64,000 nucleotides of DNA from Erpobdella octoculata (lineage: Eukaryota > Annelida > Clitellata > Hirudinida > Erpobdellidae), in contig OZ022242.1 in assembly GCA_963978895.1 (NCBI GenBank), forward strand, positions 26,238,924-26,302,923, given 5' to 3'. Both the position numbers and the translations under genes were made by a program. Below, one piece after another: positions 11,025 through 22,390 of this stretch (its first letter is position 1; each line of letters starts with the position of its first letter). Below the pieces are notes generated by a model. It was given only the letters and a program-made list of their open reading frames with translations. It did no database searches and had not been told where the DNA came from.

Positions 11025-11877
11025 TCAAACTCTTGATTCAATGTCTTCATCGGTATCATCATCTGTGCCACCATCAGTTTCGTTTAATACATCAGAACTG
11101 TCCTTATCGTCAATTGTGCCGCAATCAATGCAGTTGCATAGATCAGTGCATGACAATTTAGACTGTACGTTTATTAAGACAACCTCTGGAGCTGGTGCAT
11201 CAAACATCCATTTGACCACGAGGTCCCCTGTCTCCAACTTCCAACCATTATAAACTGGATTTAAAGCTAATATCATCTATTGAAGTGAACGACGATATAT
11301 TCCACATTGATAATTTGCTCTCATTCTATGTTGTTTCAAGCAATCCCTGTTTGGCGACAATCCTGCATCATTGCTACATTTAAGCCTAAACATGTCGTAT
11401 CTAACTTTATTGACCTTGGAATAGCTCTTCTATCCATACAGCAAGCACACAAATGTTTTGACAATGTCGGCAGTTTTTTTCTGAAATATCCCAGTTTTTC
11501 ACAAGTTCTTTAAAGGTTAGAATAAATTCGACTGATTCCAATATGATCTTTGCAGCAATTACTTTTCCTTTTCCTTTAAAGGCTCTTACACTATCACATC
11601 CTGTGAAGACCGAGCAATGCTTGGCTTTTTATAATCCCATACAAATTGGAGATGCAGGTTGCACTCTCAATGCGAGCATTTCTACCAGTTCCTGTCACGA
11701 AGTAAATGGAACTAGACACTTCATGTGCGAAAACAAGTGACAGTAGCATAACGCAGTGTCTGGACTTTTAATAATACTAGCTGAGTATGTTGCAGAAGCA
11801 TGTTTATCATGTAAAAAACGTCTTGTATCAGCTTCCTCGTGATCGCATTTCAGTTCCACAATCTTTTCAATGACCAT
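11025..11877 (-). pseudogene. Decayed C-terminal half of the 668-codon ORF's family
   Basis: Minus-strand remnants in several frames show, in family order, CDHEEADTRRFLHDKHAS, SIIKSPDTALC, FTGCDSVRAFKGKGKVIAAK and finally GWKLETGDLVV, DAPAPEVVLINVQ and CTDLCNCIDCG followed by an acidic tail. From memory of this family, these motifs belong to the part missing from the ORF at 6606-8612. The two pieces are not colinear (the C-terminal half lies upstream), so this is a second copy. Many stops and frameshifts. Confidence 0.6.
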
Positions 11878-11952
11878 TGTTCATAACACGGAATGAATGG
11901 TATAGATCCTTATGACAAACAAATAATTCTACGTCATTCAGAAGTGTTGCGT

Positions 11953-12136
11953 AACATTTTCCCGCTTTCCCGCTCCCGCCGCTTTCCCGCACCAGGTCGC
12001 TTTCCCGCTCCCGGTCGCTTTCCCGCTCCCGGTCGCTTTCCCGCTCCCGGTCGCTTTCCCGCTCCCGGTCGCTTTCCCGCTCTCGGTCACTTTCCCGCTC
12101 TCAGTCGCTTTCCCGCTCCCGGTCTCTTTTAAAGCT
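11953..12136 (+). repeat. 18-bp GC-rich minisatellite
   Basis: About ten copies of CGCTTTCCCGCTCCCGGT with minor variants, strikingly GC-rich against the surroundings. The same unit fills the MITE at 32.3-33.2 kb, so this may be a relic of that element without recognisable ends. Confidence 0.88.
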
Positions 12137-12209
12137 TCCCCACTCCAGCCTGTTCTCTTTTTCCTGGTCACTTTTCCTGCTCGCTCTTTTTCTCACAGTG
12201 GGTTTTCCG

Positions 12210-12210
<1 letters not shown>

Positions 12211-12284
<74 letters not shown>
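12211..12284. repeat. (TA)n microsatellite
   Basis: Pure TA tract. The following 12285-12975 is AT-rich; a 128-codon frame at 12442-12828 has no recognisable motif and is not called. Confidence 0.95.
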
Positions 12285-12286
<2 letters not shown>

Positions 12287-12977
12287 AACATTGCCTTTTA
12301 TATATCAGATTCAATAAATGTTTTCCAACATGTGCTTGAAAATTCTTAAGGTGGTCCTACTTCTTTTATAACATGTACACAACAACTTATCGGTGAAGGC
12401 ATGTTTATTATTTTGATAAAAAAAACGGAAAAACATTAAAAGTGAATCTTAATCTAAATAAAATGCTAAATTTTCATTGGTCTAAGCTATGCACCAGATG
12501 TAAAGAATGTCGCACTTCGGTATTAGCTGAAATGAAATGTTTGAATTCATTTTTTTCTCATAAGAGCAAAAATCAGACAGGAATAAATGAGTTTTTAATA
12601 ACTCTTTATATTATAAATAAGATTCTAAAATTATTTTTTTGTTTTCTTCATGATAAACAAAACGACATAAGTAACAATACCCCAATATATACAAATTTTA
12701 ACAGTTCACCGTTTTATTTGATTAATTGTGTCCGATATTTTTGCATAAATTGTATTTCCATTGAAATGCTAGTTTCAGATATTTTTTTATTATTGGTATT
12801 TTATTTGGATTCAACATGCATGCTATAAAATTTCTATGATGGGTATTGCCAAAACCGGCTGCTAAATCCACAGGTTTATGTTGTTTCATATTAAATCATG
12901 AAAAAGCTTAAAAAGAATTTATAGTGTCAGAAGAAAATTGCTCGCTTGCACACTGTAAAAAATCCATATATAAATAG

Positions 12978-13126
<149 letters not shown>

Positions 13127-13735
13127 TTTCTTGTAAGCAAACTCCATTGAATATAATTGCCCATTTGGTGTTTGTTAATTTTTTCGCCAAAGACTCAAAA
13201 ACGTCGAAGGAAGCCCGTTGTTGGGAAGATAGATTATTAACGAGTTTCTTGTTTGCAGCCGTATTTACGTTTATTTGTAAAAAAAAATTAAAAAGACAAT
13301 TATGTTATAAAATAAATAAAATAAACTAAAAGATGTAACTTATAAGTTTAAAGTAATAAACAGGGCTAACACGTTTCGACAGTTAGTTTGTCATCATCAG
13401 AGCCCGAAAAGAAAAAACAAAACATGGATAGAATAATGAAAAGTGAAATTAGTTAAAACCGATAATGAAACAAAATAATAATATTTATTTTTCGAGAATG
13501 ACAGGTTAATTTATTTAACTATAGGGAGATGTTAAAAATAAATTATAGAATAAAACTGTTATGCATTTAAACATACGGTTGAACAGCAAAATCTATTAAT
13601 TGTCAAACGACAGATCTACTTCACATCTCGTGCAACCATGACATTGTTAAAACGGAAACCATCCCTGAAGAATTACCAAAATTAAATTAATTAATTAAAA
13701 TGCCACGTTATTTTACACAAAACGTATCGTATATA
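13127..13735 (-). mobile_element. PLE-M pseudo-LTR
   Basis: Minus strand: AT-rich 3'UTR, hammerhead, then degenerate N-terminal codons ending in [22 protein letters not shown] directly at (TA)n (the earlier of the two PLE termini). The frame has stops and the core ATG is followed by a stop within three codons. Confidence 0.65.
13363..13405 (-). ncRNA. Hammerhead ribozyme, type I (PLE-M)
   Basis: Stem I GGGCT/AGCCC, core CTGATGA, extra U, stem II GACA/TGTC, GAAA. Stem III is reduced to ACGTGT with only two pairs, so activity is doubtful. Confidence 0.7.
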
Positions 13736-13740
13736 TATAT

Positions 13741-14806
<1,066 letters not shown>

Positions 14807-14809
14807 CTG

Positions 14810-14974
14810 GAGTTCTGAACCTATCATAGTCGTAGTCTAATGTTAAGTAGCTCCGAAAGGCTGAGACTTCTAGCCATCCTTTTTTGGGGATGGTCGGTGG
14901 CTCAGTTGGTAAGAGCGCTTGCATTTAGGCGAGGCGGTGTTGCCGTAGACACGTGGGTTCGATTCCTAGTAGAG

Positions 14975-14978
<4 letters not shown>
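14810..14978 (+). mobile_element. tRNA-derived repeat, partial unit between TA tracts
   Basis: Tail of one unit (from CTGGAGTTCTGAACC) plus the tRNA-like head of the next, with A box TGGCTCAGTTGG and B box GGTTCGATTCC, cut at both sides by (TA)n. Confidence 0.8.
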
Positions 14979-15055
<77 letters not shown>

Positions 15056-15069
15056 ATATATATATATAT

Positions 15070-15163
<94 letters not shown>
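14979..15163. repeat. (TA)n microsatellite
   Basis: TA tract with two ATTGTATA interruptions about 20 bp apart. Confidence 0.95.
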
Positions 15164-15164
<1 letters not shown>

Positions 15165-15490
15165 TCCTTAAGGCACGCTCCATTAAAAATAATGGCCCAT
15201 TTTGCGTTTATCAGTTTTCGCGACAAAGCCTCAATAAATCGTAACTTAGAAGACGAAAGACAATTTTTGATGTCAGTCATTTTATTATTAACTGGACATG
15301 GGCTGACTGCAGTTTCGGAAAACTTTTTTCCATCCTCAGAGCCCGAAAATAAAGTAACTGTTTAACAAAATAAAATGAACGTACCACGTACTATAAATGC
15401 AAAAAACAGAACAGAAATCAAAACGTCGAAGGGCACAACTGAAATGTAAACAACTTAGGTAACATGAATGGAAGCAGGTGTAGTAAGTAA
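15164..15490 (-). mobile_element. PLE-N pseudo-LTR
   Basis: Minus strand: 3'UTR (15490-15345), hammerhead, N-terminal codons ([11 protein letters not shown] from 15280 to [16 protein letters not shown]) ending at (TA)n. The core ATG at 15334 reads 18 codons before a stop in another frame, so start-codon use differs from PLE-D or PLE-A. Confidence 0.68.
15300..15344 (-). ncRNA. Hammerhead ribozyme, type I (PLE-N)
   Basis: Stem I GGGCT/AGCCC, core CTGAGGA, extra U, six-pair stem II GGAAAA/TTTTCC, GAAA, stem III ACTGCAGT, cleavage at position 15305. Confidence 0.84.
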
Positions 15491-15496
15491 GTATGT

Positions 15497-16395
15497 TGCT
15501 ATATATTTATTACAAAAACTTGAAACTTTTCAATTTGGTCATCAAGAATGATAGAACAAGTATCACTGACCCGTTGCAACAAAGTCACGTGGTGTACCAT
15601 TTCAAATGTTCTATTCCACATTGTAAGGTGGATACATACATTGGTCACACTACCACTACGTTGTCAAGGAGACTCACGATGCATCTCCAGTTTGGGAGTA
15701 TTCTTAATATGAATGTATTCATTTAAAAAAGCTAACACGAAAAGAACTTGAAGAAGGTGTTTCGATTTTAACAAGTGAATCCGACTCTTTCCGGCTGAAA
15801 ATTAAAGAGGCTCTCTATATCTTATTAATGAGACCCGCAATTAATAAACAATTTGATAAATTTCCACAGATTCTCCACTTATTCGGTGTCAAAGAAAGCA
15901 ATATGCATCGGTTACCCTGTATTCCTTCTAACGACGAGGATAACATAAATTATGATACTTCGGAATTGTCCTCTGACACAAATACTTTGGCTGTTGAGGC
16001 TGCTCCTGACGAATCTCATTGTAATGTATCTGAGGAAATTCTTGTCTCTTCTAATATAACACAGCGAAAGCGCAAAAATTGATTTCCAATAGTATAAATT
16101 TTATATTCTTTTGATTTGATAGGTAGAGTGTTTTTTTGTTTTTTCTTTTGTTAGTGTGCTAATTCTTTGACAATTTCGGTTCTTTCTGTTTGTTTACTTT
16201 TCTCGTTTTACTTTTGACCCTGAGGATGGCTGACATAGCTGAAACGGTCCGTCGGTCTGACAATAAAAGTTTAATGGAAAAGTTTTTGGCTAATTGTAGT
16301 CTCGAACAAAGAGTTTTGTGCCGAAAGGTCGAGAATTTGGCTCGAAAAGTTGTTTCTGCCAAATGGCGAGTTGTGTTTCTTGGAGCGTGTCTCAA

Positions 16396-16402
<7 letters not shown>
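15497..16402 (+). mobile_element. PLE-D 3' part: endonuclease region to pseudo-LTR
   Basis: Begins abruptly inside the coding region (YIYYKNLKLFNLVIKND). It carries the GIY-YIG motif YIGHTTTTLSRRLTMHLQF, a frameshift near 15720 (three bases, CAT, are missing relative to the copy at 29.2 kb, plus rearrangement), the acidic tail to a stop at 16082, 3'UTR, hammerhead, and N-terminal codons MADIAETVRR to FLGACLKD at (TA)n. Close to the full PLE-D at 20.3-29.9 kb. Confidence 0.8.
16216..16257 (+). ncRNA. Hammerhead ribozyme, type I (PLE-D)
   Basis: Stem I GACC/GGTC, core CTGAGGA, extra U, stem II GGCT/AGCT, GAAA, stem III ACGGTCCGT, cleavage after C16253. Core ATG 16226 opens the PLE frame. Confidence 0.83.
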
Positions 16403-16441
<39 letters not shown>

Positions 16442-16591
16442 TGAATACTTCGGCGCTATATGTTCTTTTAGGCAAACTCGATTGAAAAAAGTGGCGCACT
16501 TGGCTGAATCGATTTTATTTTTAATTTTTTCCAATACTCTAAATCGGTTTAAAAATAATTTATTCCCAAACACAAACTCCATAATCTTATA

Positions 16592-16635
16592 GGCTAATAG
16601 ATCTATTTCGGCAATTTTTTGCCATCATCAGAGCC
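16592..16635 (-). ncRNA. Hammerhead ribozyme, type I (PLE-C)
   Basis: Same sequence as the 14360 copy: stem I GGCT/AGCC, core CTGATGA, extra U, stem II GGCA/TGCC, GAAA, stem III ATAGATCTAT, cleavage at 16596. Confidence 0.86.
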
Positions 16636-16810
16636 GTTTAACTTTTTAAAATAAAATGCAGTGACTAAATGGTAAAAGATACAACTAATTGAAAGGAATT
16701 AAAATACAATTTAAATACAATTTAAATTCATTATATACAAATGTAACAACATAAAAAATATTTAAATTAAAATAATTATAATAATAACAGTAATAACTAA
16801 ATAATTAAGA

Positions 16811-17629
16811 TCAGTTAGTAAAGCCTTTAACAACGGAATTACAGTCAATTTCAAGGACGTGACTGGAAGAAGAATCACATACATTATCTATAACCTTTGA
16901 AACACAAACGTCTGGTACAAAACATTCATTCAACGAAGAAATACCTGAAGAAACATTGGCACTATTAACATGCATATTTTTAACAGAAGTTGTAAATGAG
17001 TTAAAACATTTATTATTATTATTATTATTATTAGTTTTATTACTATTTAGAGAACCAAAAAGTTTAAGAGTTAAATCAAAAGAATACCATTGTTTATTAA
17101 TTAAAGGCTTACATTTATTAATAGCTAAAGCTTCTTTTAATTTTAACTTAATGGGTTGATTTTCTTTCATTAGTATACTGGTGTTATCAATTAGAAATTT
17201 ATGTGATGGTTTGATTGAATGTTGTGTTGACATATGTTGGTATATGGCACCACTTTGACAATGCATAGTCAATCTACGAGACAGAGTAGTTCTAGTATGA
17301 CCAATGTAATTTTCCACCTGACCATGTGGAAACGGACACGAAAATTGGTACACTAGGTTGGTTTGTGCTACAGGGCTAGAAACATTATTTATACTATTTT
17401 TAATTAAAAGATTATGAGTTTTTCCATTATTATAATAGATGTGTAACTTGAGTGTATTATCTTTATTTACAACCTTAATATTATCATACACAATGTTTTT
17501 CAACACTTTTTCATCTATTTTATAATTATTAGACATCTGATTAGCATAATATAATAGAATTATACAAGAATTTGATGAGTTATTGGTATTAGGTTTTGAA
17601 ACATGTTTTTTATCAGTAATAATTAACAC
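16811..17629 (-). pseudogene. PLE-C GIY-YIG endonuclease/C-terminal region
   Basis: About 272 codons open on the minus strand. Near residues 95-125 is VYQFSCPFPHGQVENYIGHTRT with SRRLTMHCQSG, the GIY-YIG-type nuclease core of EN-positive PLEs. Then comes a Lys-rich segment ending INKQWYSFDLTLKLFGSL, a poly-Asn run from an AAT microsatellite, and a Ser-rich tail to the stop. It belongs with the RT fragment at 19351-20130, separated from it by the LINE insertion. Confidence 0.8.
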
Positions 17630-17662
17630 TTAACAATTAACAATAATATTATTGTCCACATA

Positions 17663-19219
17663 ATGGAGGAAGTAATAATAAACAAATACGCGGTCGAAAA
17701 TAAAATTAATAAATTAAATAAATACAAATCGGCAGGACCAGATAATATTTTTTCAAGGGTTCTGATAGAATGTAAAAATTCTATTTCTAGCTATTTAAGC
17801 AATTTATACAACAAATCACTGCAAGCTCAAATGGTCCCTGATGATTGGAAGTATACCATCATTACCCCAGTTTATAAGAAAGGTGATAAGAATACTGCAA
17901 GTAATTATAGGCCAGTCTCTTTAAGTTGTATCTGCTGTAAACTGTTAGAATCATTGATTAAGGATGAATTAATAATACATTTTGATAGAAATAAGCTTCT
18001 AGATTATAGGCAATACGGCTTTACGAGAGGAAAGTCAACTACAATTCAGTTGTTAAAATTGATGGATATGTGGAGCAGTGCATTAGATAAAGGGGAAACA
18101 ATAGACGTGGTATATACGGATTTTGAAAAAGCGTTTGATCGTGTATCTCATGCAAAGTTAATTGATAAACTAGAAAATTATGGCGTCAATGGAGGTTTAA
18201 TTAATTGGATTAAAGATTATTTAACAAACAGAACAAGTAGTGTTAGGGTTAATAATAGCACATCTAATAGATTTAAAGTTACAAGTGGGGTACCTCAAGG
18301 TAGTGTTTTAGGGCCACTACTTTACATAATTTATGTCACTGATATGTTTGAAATAGTTAAGAATAACTCGGCGGAGCTGTTTATGTACGCAGACGACGCC
18401 AAAATATTTAAAACTATAAAAAGCAGTGATGATCGATTGATATTGCAGAGCTGTTTAAATTCATTAGGAGATTGGAGTAAAAAATGGGAAATTAAGCTAA
18501 ATGCTGGTAAATGTGTTGCGGTGAGATATGGACGCCAATTAGATGATCGTCGGCTATATAATATAGAAGGAGTGGAACTTAATTTTCTTGACAAAATAAA
18601 AGATTTAGGTGTTACATTCCAGAGTTCACTAACATTTGTAGATCACATTTATGAAACAATTAAAAAATGTTTTTCACTGTTAGGTATAATTTCACGAAAT
18701 TTTAAAGATTTGACAAAAGATTCTTTTATATTGATTTATAAAGCTTTGGTTAGATCCAGATTGGAGTATGCAGTCAGTGTGTGGTCACCATGGAAGAAAA
18801 AAGACATAGAAGCCATTGAAAGAGTCCAGAAGAGAGCAACAAAAATGGTCAAGGCATGCAAGGGATTGAAATATGAAGACAGGTTGAGAATTTTGAAGCT
18901 TCCTTGTTTAAAGTACAGAAGACTGAGAGGGGACCTGATCATGCTCTACAATTTTATTCAAGACAAAGAAGGACGTTTGTGTTTTCCTAATATAAAGATA
19001 TCAGAAGAAAGAAGAACAAGAGGTCACAAGTTCAAACTGGAAACACAAAGATTCAACGGCAACTGCAGAAAATATTTCTTCCTGACCAGATCGACTGCAA
19101 TTTGGAACAACCTCCCTTCGAAAATCATAGAAGCCGATCAAGTTAATGAATTTAAAAGATTAATCGACTGTCATTTCGAAATAAGCAACATTATGTACTA
19201 CTATAAAAAGGATTTTTAA
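17663..19219 (+). CDS. Non-LTR retrotransposon reverse transcriptase (5'-truncated, uninterrupted)
   Basis: 518 codons with all RT landmarks in order: NKYKSAGPDNI, ITPVYKKGDK, NYRPVSLSC, QYGFTRGKST, VVYTDFEKAFDRVSH, SGVPQGSVLGPLLYIIYVTD, catalytic MYADDAKIF (YADD at 18386-18397), WEIKLNAGKC and LGVTFQSSLTFVDHI. The C-terminal part includes RSRLEYAVSVWSPW and IERVQKRATK, typical of CR1/Jockey-type LINEs. The apparent start ATG is partly made of the target duplication, so the natural ORF2 start and the endonuclease were lost. The catalytic residues are intact, suggesting a recent insertion; without an endonuclease, autonomous mobility is unlikely. Confidence 0.88.
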   Translation: MEEVIINKYAVENKINKLNKYKSAGPDNIFSRVLIECKNSISSYLSNLYNKSLQAQMVPDDWKYTIITPVYKKGDKNTASNYRPVSLSCICCKLLESLIKDELIIHFDRNKLLDYRQYGFTRGKSTTIQLLKLMDMWSSALDKGETIDVVYTDFEKAFDRVSHAKLIDKLENYGVNGGLINWIKDYLTNRTSSVRVNNSTSNRFKVTSGVPQGSVLGPLLYIIYVTDMFEIVKNNSAELFMYADDAKIFKTIKSSDDRLILQSCLNSLGDWSKKWEIKLNAGKCVAVRYGRQLDDRRLYNIEGVELNFLDKIKDLGVTFQSSLTFVDHIYETIKKCFSLLGIISRNFKDLTKDSFILIYKALVRSRLEYAVSVWSPWKKKDIEAIERVQKRATKMVKACKGLKYEDRLRILKLPCLKYRRLRGDLIMLYNFIQDKEGRLCFPNIKISEERRTRGHKFKLETQRFNGNCRKYFFLTRSTAIWNNLPSKIIEADQVNEFKRLIDCHFEISNIMYYYKKDF

Positions 19220-19350
19220 TAATATATACATACATTTATTTATAGAACATATATATGAACAATATTTTATATAATTCTAGATATGGGTATAGAGACATAT
19301 AGTTTGCGCCCATCATTTCCTTTATGTTATGTTATGTTATGTAATACGTG
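17664..19350 (+). mobile_element. 5'-truncated non-LTR retrotransposon inserted in PLE-C
   Basis: Flanked by the 6-bp direct repeat ACATAA (17658-17663 and 19351-19356) and ending in a short (TTATG)n tail. Only the RT and C-terminal region remain, consistent with 5' truncation during target-primed reverse transcription. Confidence 0.75.
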
Positions 19351-20130
19351 ACATAAATTTATTTATAGTTGCATCAACAATAGAATTAGAATAATTATTA
19401 TTTATCAAAAGTTGTTTCACTTGTAGAATTTCATTGTGAAATTCAGACCATGTTTCTGAAAATTTATAGGCCCTATTTATATAATTATTAATAACATTTA
19501 GTTTATATCTTTCAGGGCAATCGCTATTATAATTAAGACAATTGCCTGTGTTTGTGGGTTTAGTATAGACCTGGCAAGATAGTTTTGATACATTTCGAGT
19601 AACTAAAGTATCCAAAAAAGGAATTTGATGTTTATTATTAGCAAGTTCATAAGTAAATTGTAGTTTAGAATTTTTTACAAATGCATCTCTCAGTTTAAAT
19701 AGTTCTTCTAAGTTATCAACTGAAACAAATATATCGTCAACATAACGGCAATACAGAAAAGGTTTGGTGTGATTTTCAAATACACGTGCTTCAAGATCAC
19801 CCATATAAAAATTAGCGAAAGTCGGGCCCAACGGGGACCCCATAGCTACACCGTCAATTTGTACATATAAGTCTCCATTAGGTGATAAAAAAGGAGATTG
19901 CGTTGTACATATATAAAGTAATTCTTTCAAGACTTCAGGGCTGATTTGAGGAGGTTGAATACTAGGATGTGAATAAACACACTTACAAATTATATTTATA
20001 GTGTCTATAACAGGTACGTTGGTAAACAAACTTTCAACATCTAAAGACGCAATTATATTAGAACTTCCATTACTATGAATAAGATCAACAAAATCATAAG
20101 AAGATTTAAGACTATATTGAGATGTATATC
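19351..20130 (-). pseudogene. PLE-C reverse transcriptase fragment
   Basis: Minus strand, about 250 codons: [31 protein letters not shown] and catalytic CRYVDDIFV (YVDD at 19733-19744), then PFLDTLVTR and [14 protein letters not shown]. The [11 protein letters not shown] string is a hallmark of Penelope RTs. It is truncated at its N-terminus near 20130 and cut by the LINE at its C-terminal side. Confidence 0.88.
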
Positions 20131-20160
20131 TATATATATATATAGATATACATCTCAATG
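20112..20160. repeat. Perfect palindrome around a short TA core
   Basis: CATTGAGATGTATATC on one side and GATATACATCTCAATG on the other of a short TA stretch, at the broken end of PLE-C. Suggests a foldback or inverted duplication at the breakpoint. Confidence 0.7.
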
Positions 20161-20162
20161 TA

Positions 20163-20312
<150 letters not shown>

Positions 20313-20626
20313 GGTTACCCTGTATTTCTTCTAACGACGAGGATAACATAAATGATGATACTTCTGACTCGTCCTCTGACACAAATACTTTGGCTGTTGA
20401 GGCTGCTCCTGACAAATCTCATTGTAATGTATCTGAGGAAATTCTTGTCTCTTCTAATATAACACAGCGAAAGCGCAAAAATTGATTTCCAATAGTATAA
20501 ATTTTATATTCTTTTGATTTGATAGGTAGAGTGTTTTTTCGTTTTTTCGTTTTTTCTTTTGTTAGTGTGCTAATTCTTTGATAATTTCGGTTCTTTCTGT
20601 TTGTTTACTTTTCTCGTTTTACTTTT

Positions 20627-20668
20627 GATCCTGAGGATGGCTGACATAGCTGAAACGGTCCGTCGGTC
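20627..20668 (+). ncRNA. Hammerhead ribozyme, type I (PLE-D left pseudo-LTR)
   Basis: As the 16216 copy but stem I is GATC/GGTC, keeping pairing through a U-G wobble. Core CTGAGGA intact, cleavage after C20664; ATG 20637 in the core opens the ORF. Confidence 0.83.
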
Positions 20669-22341
20669 TGACAATAAAAGTTTAATGGAAAAGTTTTTGG
20701 CTAATTGTAGTCTCGAACAGAGAGTTTTGTGCCGAAAGGTCAAGAATTTGGCTCGAAAAGTTGTTTCTGCCAAATGGCGAGTTGTGTTTCTTGGAGCGTG
20801 TCTCAAAGATAAATTGATTCCACAGTTTATTCGCAACAAATATCGCTCTTATGTGGTTAAAGGAAATATAAAGCTTGAAGTGGATTCTATGTTGTGTAAA
20901 ATTTCTGATGAAATTGCAATTGCTGTCAACGTATCAAAAGATTTGGAAGTTAAATATTCTACCTTGTTGAATGAAGTTTCTACTCAAGATGTTTTGGGTA
21001 GTGAACAAGAGGTTCAATCGTTTTTCAATGTTGTGGATGAAATGTTCTGCAGTTTCGATCATTCTAAAAAATTGGTAATCACGAAAAAACTTTCTTGGCT
21101 GTATTCTGGACCATATACTGTTAAAGAAAATTCTAACCTCTACATTAATCTGTCTTCTTACGAACTCAGCAGTGACGAGAGTTAGTTCTTGAATTTAGGT
21201 TTGAATTTTCACATTTCAAGAAAATATGAACCTATTGTTAAAAAAACTGAACTAGAGGTAATGTATCATAAATTATGCTCGTACAATACTAGTGGAATTA
21301 TCGACTTGGGCCAGTCTCTACAAGTTGAGCTGTTACGCGAGGGATTGATTAACAGAAGCATAAATGTAAAACCTTCTGTTTCGTATCGTTTAAAACTCGC
21401 AGCTAAATCTCTCCGCAATAATAAAGATATAGTTGTACTCAGAGCCGATAAAATTCAGTGTTATGTTGTAATGAGTTACTCAGACTATATACAAAAGCTG
21501 AATATCATAATTTCTGATTCTACAAAATTTAGACTTATTACAAAAGATCCCACCAAAAGTCTGAAACAGAAAGTTAATAAATTGATTTCTCAAGTTAATT
21601 CTTTCGATTCAGAAGCAAAGCTATCTAAGTTGATAGGTGAGTTTGGTACTGGATATTTGTATGGAATGATAAAGACGCATAAATTTGATAATCCTGTTCG
21701 TCCAATTATCTCGCAATGTCCAAGTCCTACTTATCTCTTGGCAAAGTTTGTTAACAAAATTATCACACCTTACTGCCCTCATACTTACAGTTTGAAATCC
21801 TCTCTGGAATTTGTTGATCTTATTCATGGCTGCAGACAAAGTGGGATTGCTGCAACAATGGATGTCGAGAGTCTGTTCACTAACGTCCCTGTTCGTGATA
21901 CAATATCTATCATTTGCAATTACGTCTATCATAGTGATACGTTGCCACCTCCAAAGATTCCAGAATCTCTGCTGCACGAGCTCCTGCTGGTATGTACTAC
22001 AGAGTCTCCATTCAGACACTTAGACCAGAGCTTATTTCTACAGATTGATGGAGTGGCGATGGGATCTCCATTGGGACCAACCTTTGCTAACTTTTACATG
22101 GGTCGTTTAGAGGAGATTGCTTTCGCTGAAATAGAAGAAACCCCAATTGTTTATGCGCGATATATGGATGATATCTTTCTTCTTGTGAGGTCTGAACGTG
22201 AAGTCGTTGCTTTAAAGAATACTTTCGAGAGCAATTTAGTTTTGAAATTTACCTTCGACCTAAATGACAGTAAGAAACAAGTAAATTTTCTCGACACCAT
22301 TATCACAATAACTGATTCTGGTCCTACTACCAAAGTCTTCA

Positions 22342-22343
<2 letters not shown>
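20637..22343 (+). pseudogene. PLE-D N-terminal domain and reverse transcriptase
   Basis: Starts at the ATG inside the hammerhead (MADIAETVRRSDN). Residues 1-75 end in the pseudo-LTR motif [17 protein letters not shown]. One in-frame TAG (21183-21185, codon 183) interrupts an otherwise open frame. The RT shows [70 protein letters not shown] and catalytic ARYMDDIFL (YMDD at 22161-22172). The frame is cut at 22343 by the LINE and resumes at 28592. Because the RT is so well kept, the element was probably active recently. Confidence 0.87.

Positions 22344-22390
<47 letters not shown>

Larger units (their letters stand above)
16432..20130 (-). mobile_element. PLE-C, RT to right pseudo-LTR, split by a LINE
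   Basis: Minus-strand order: RT domain (20130-19351), a LINE insertion (19350-17664), GIY-YIG region (17657-16811), stop, 3'UTR, hammerhead (16635-16592), N-terminal codons from ATG 16582, a short A-run and (TA)n. The 5' third of the element is missing beyond 20130, where a palindrome and a TA tract take over. Confidence 0.8.

Noticed and set aside
12442..12828. 128-codon plus-strand frame in AT-rich DNA
   Set aside because: Low complexity (Phe/Ile/Asn/Leu), no motif, no splice or element context.
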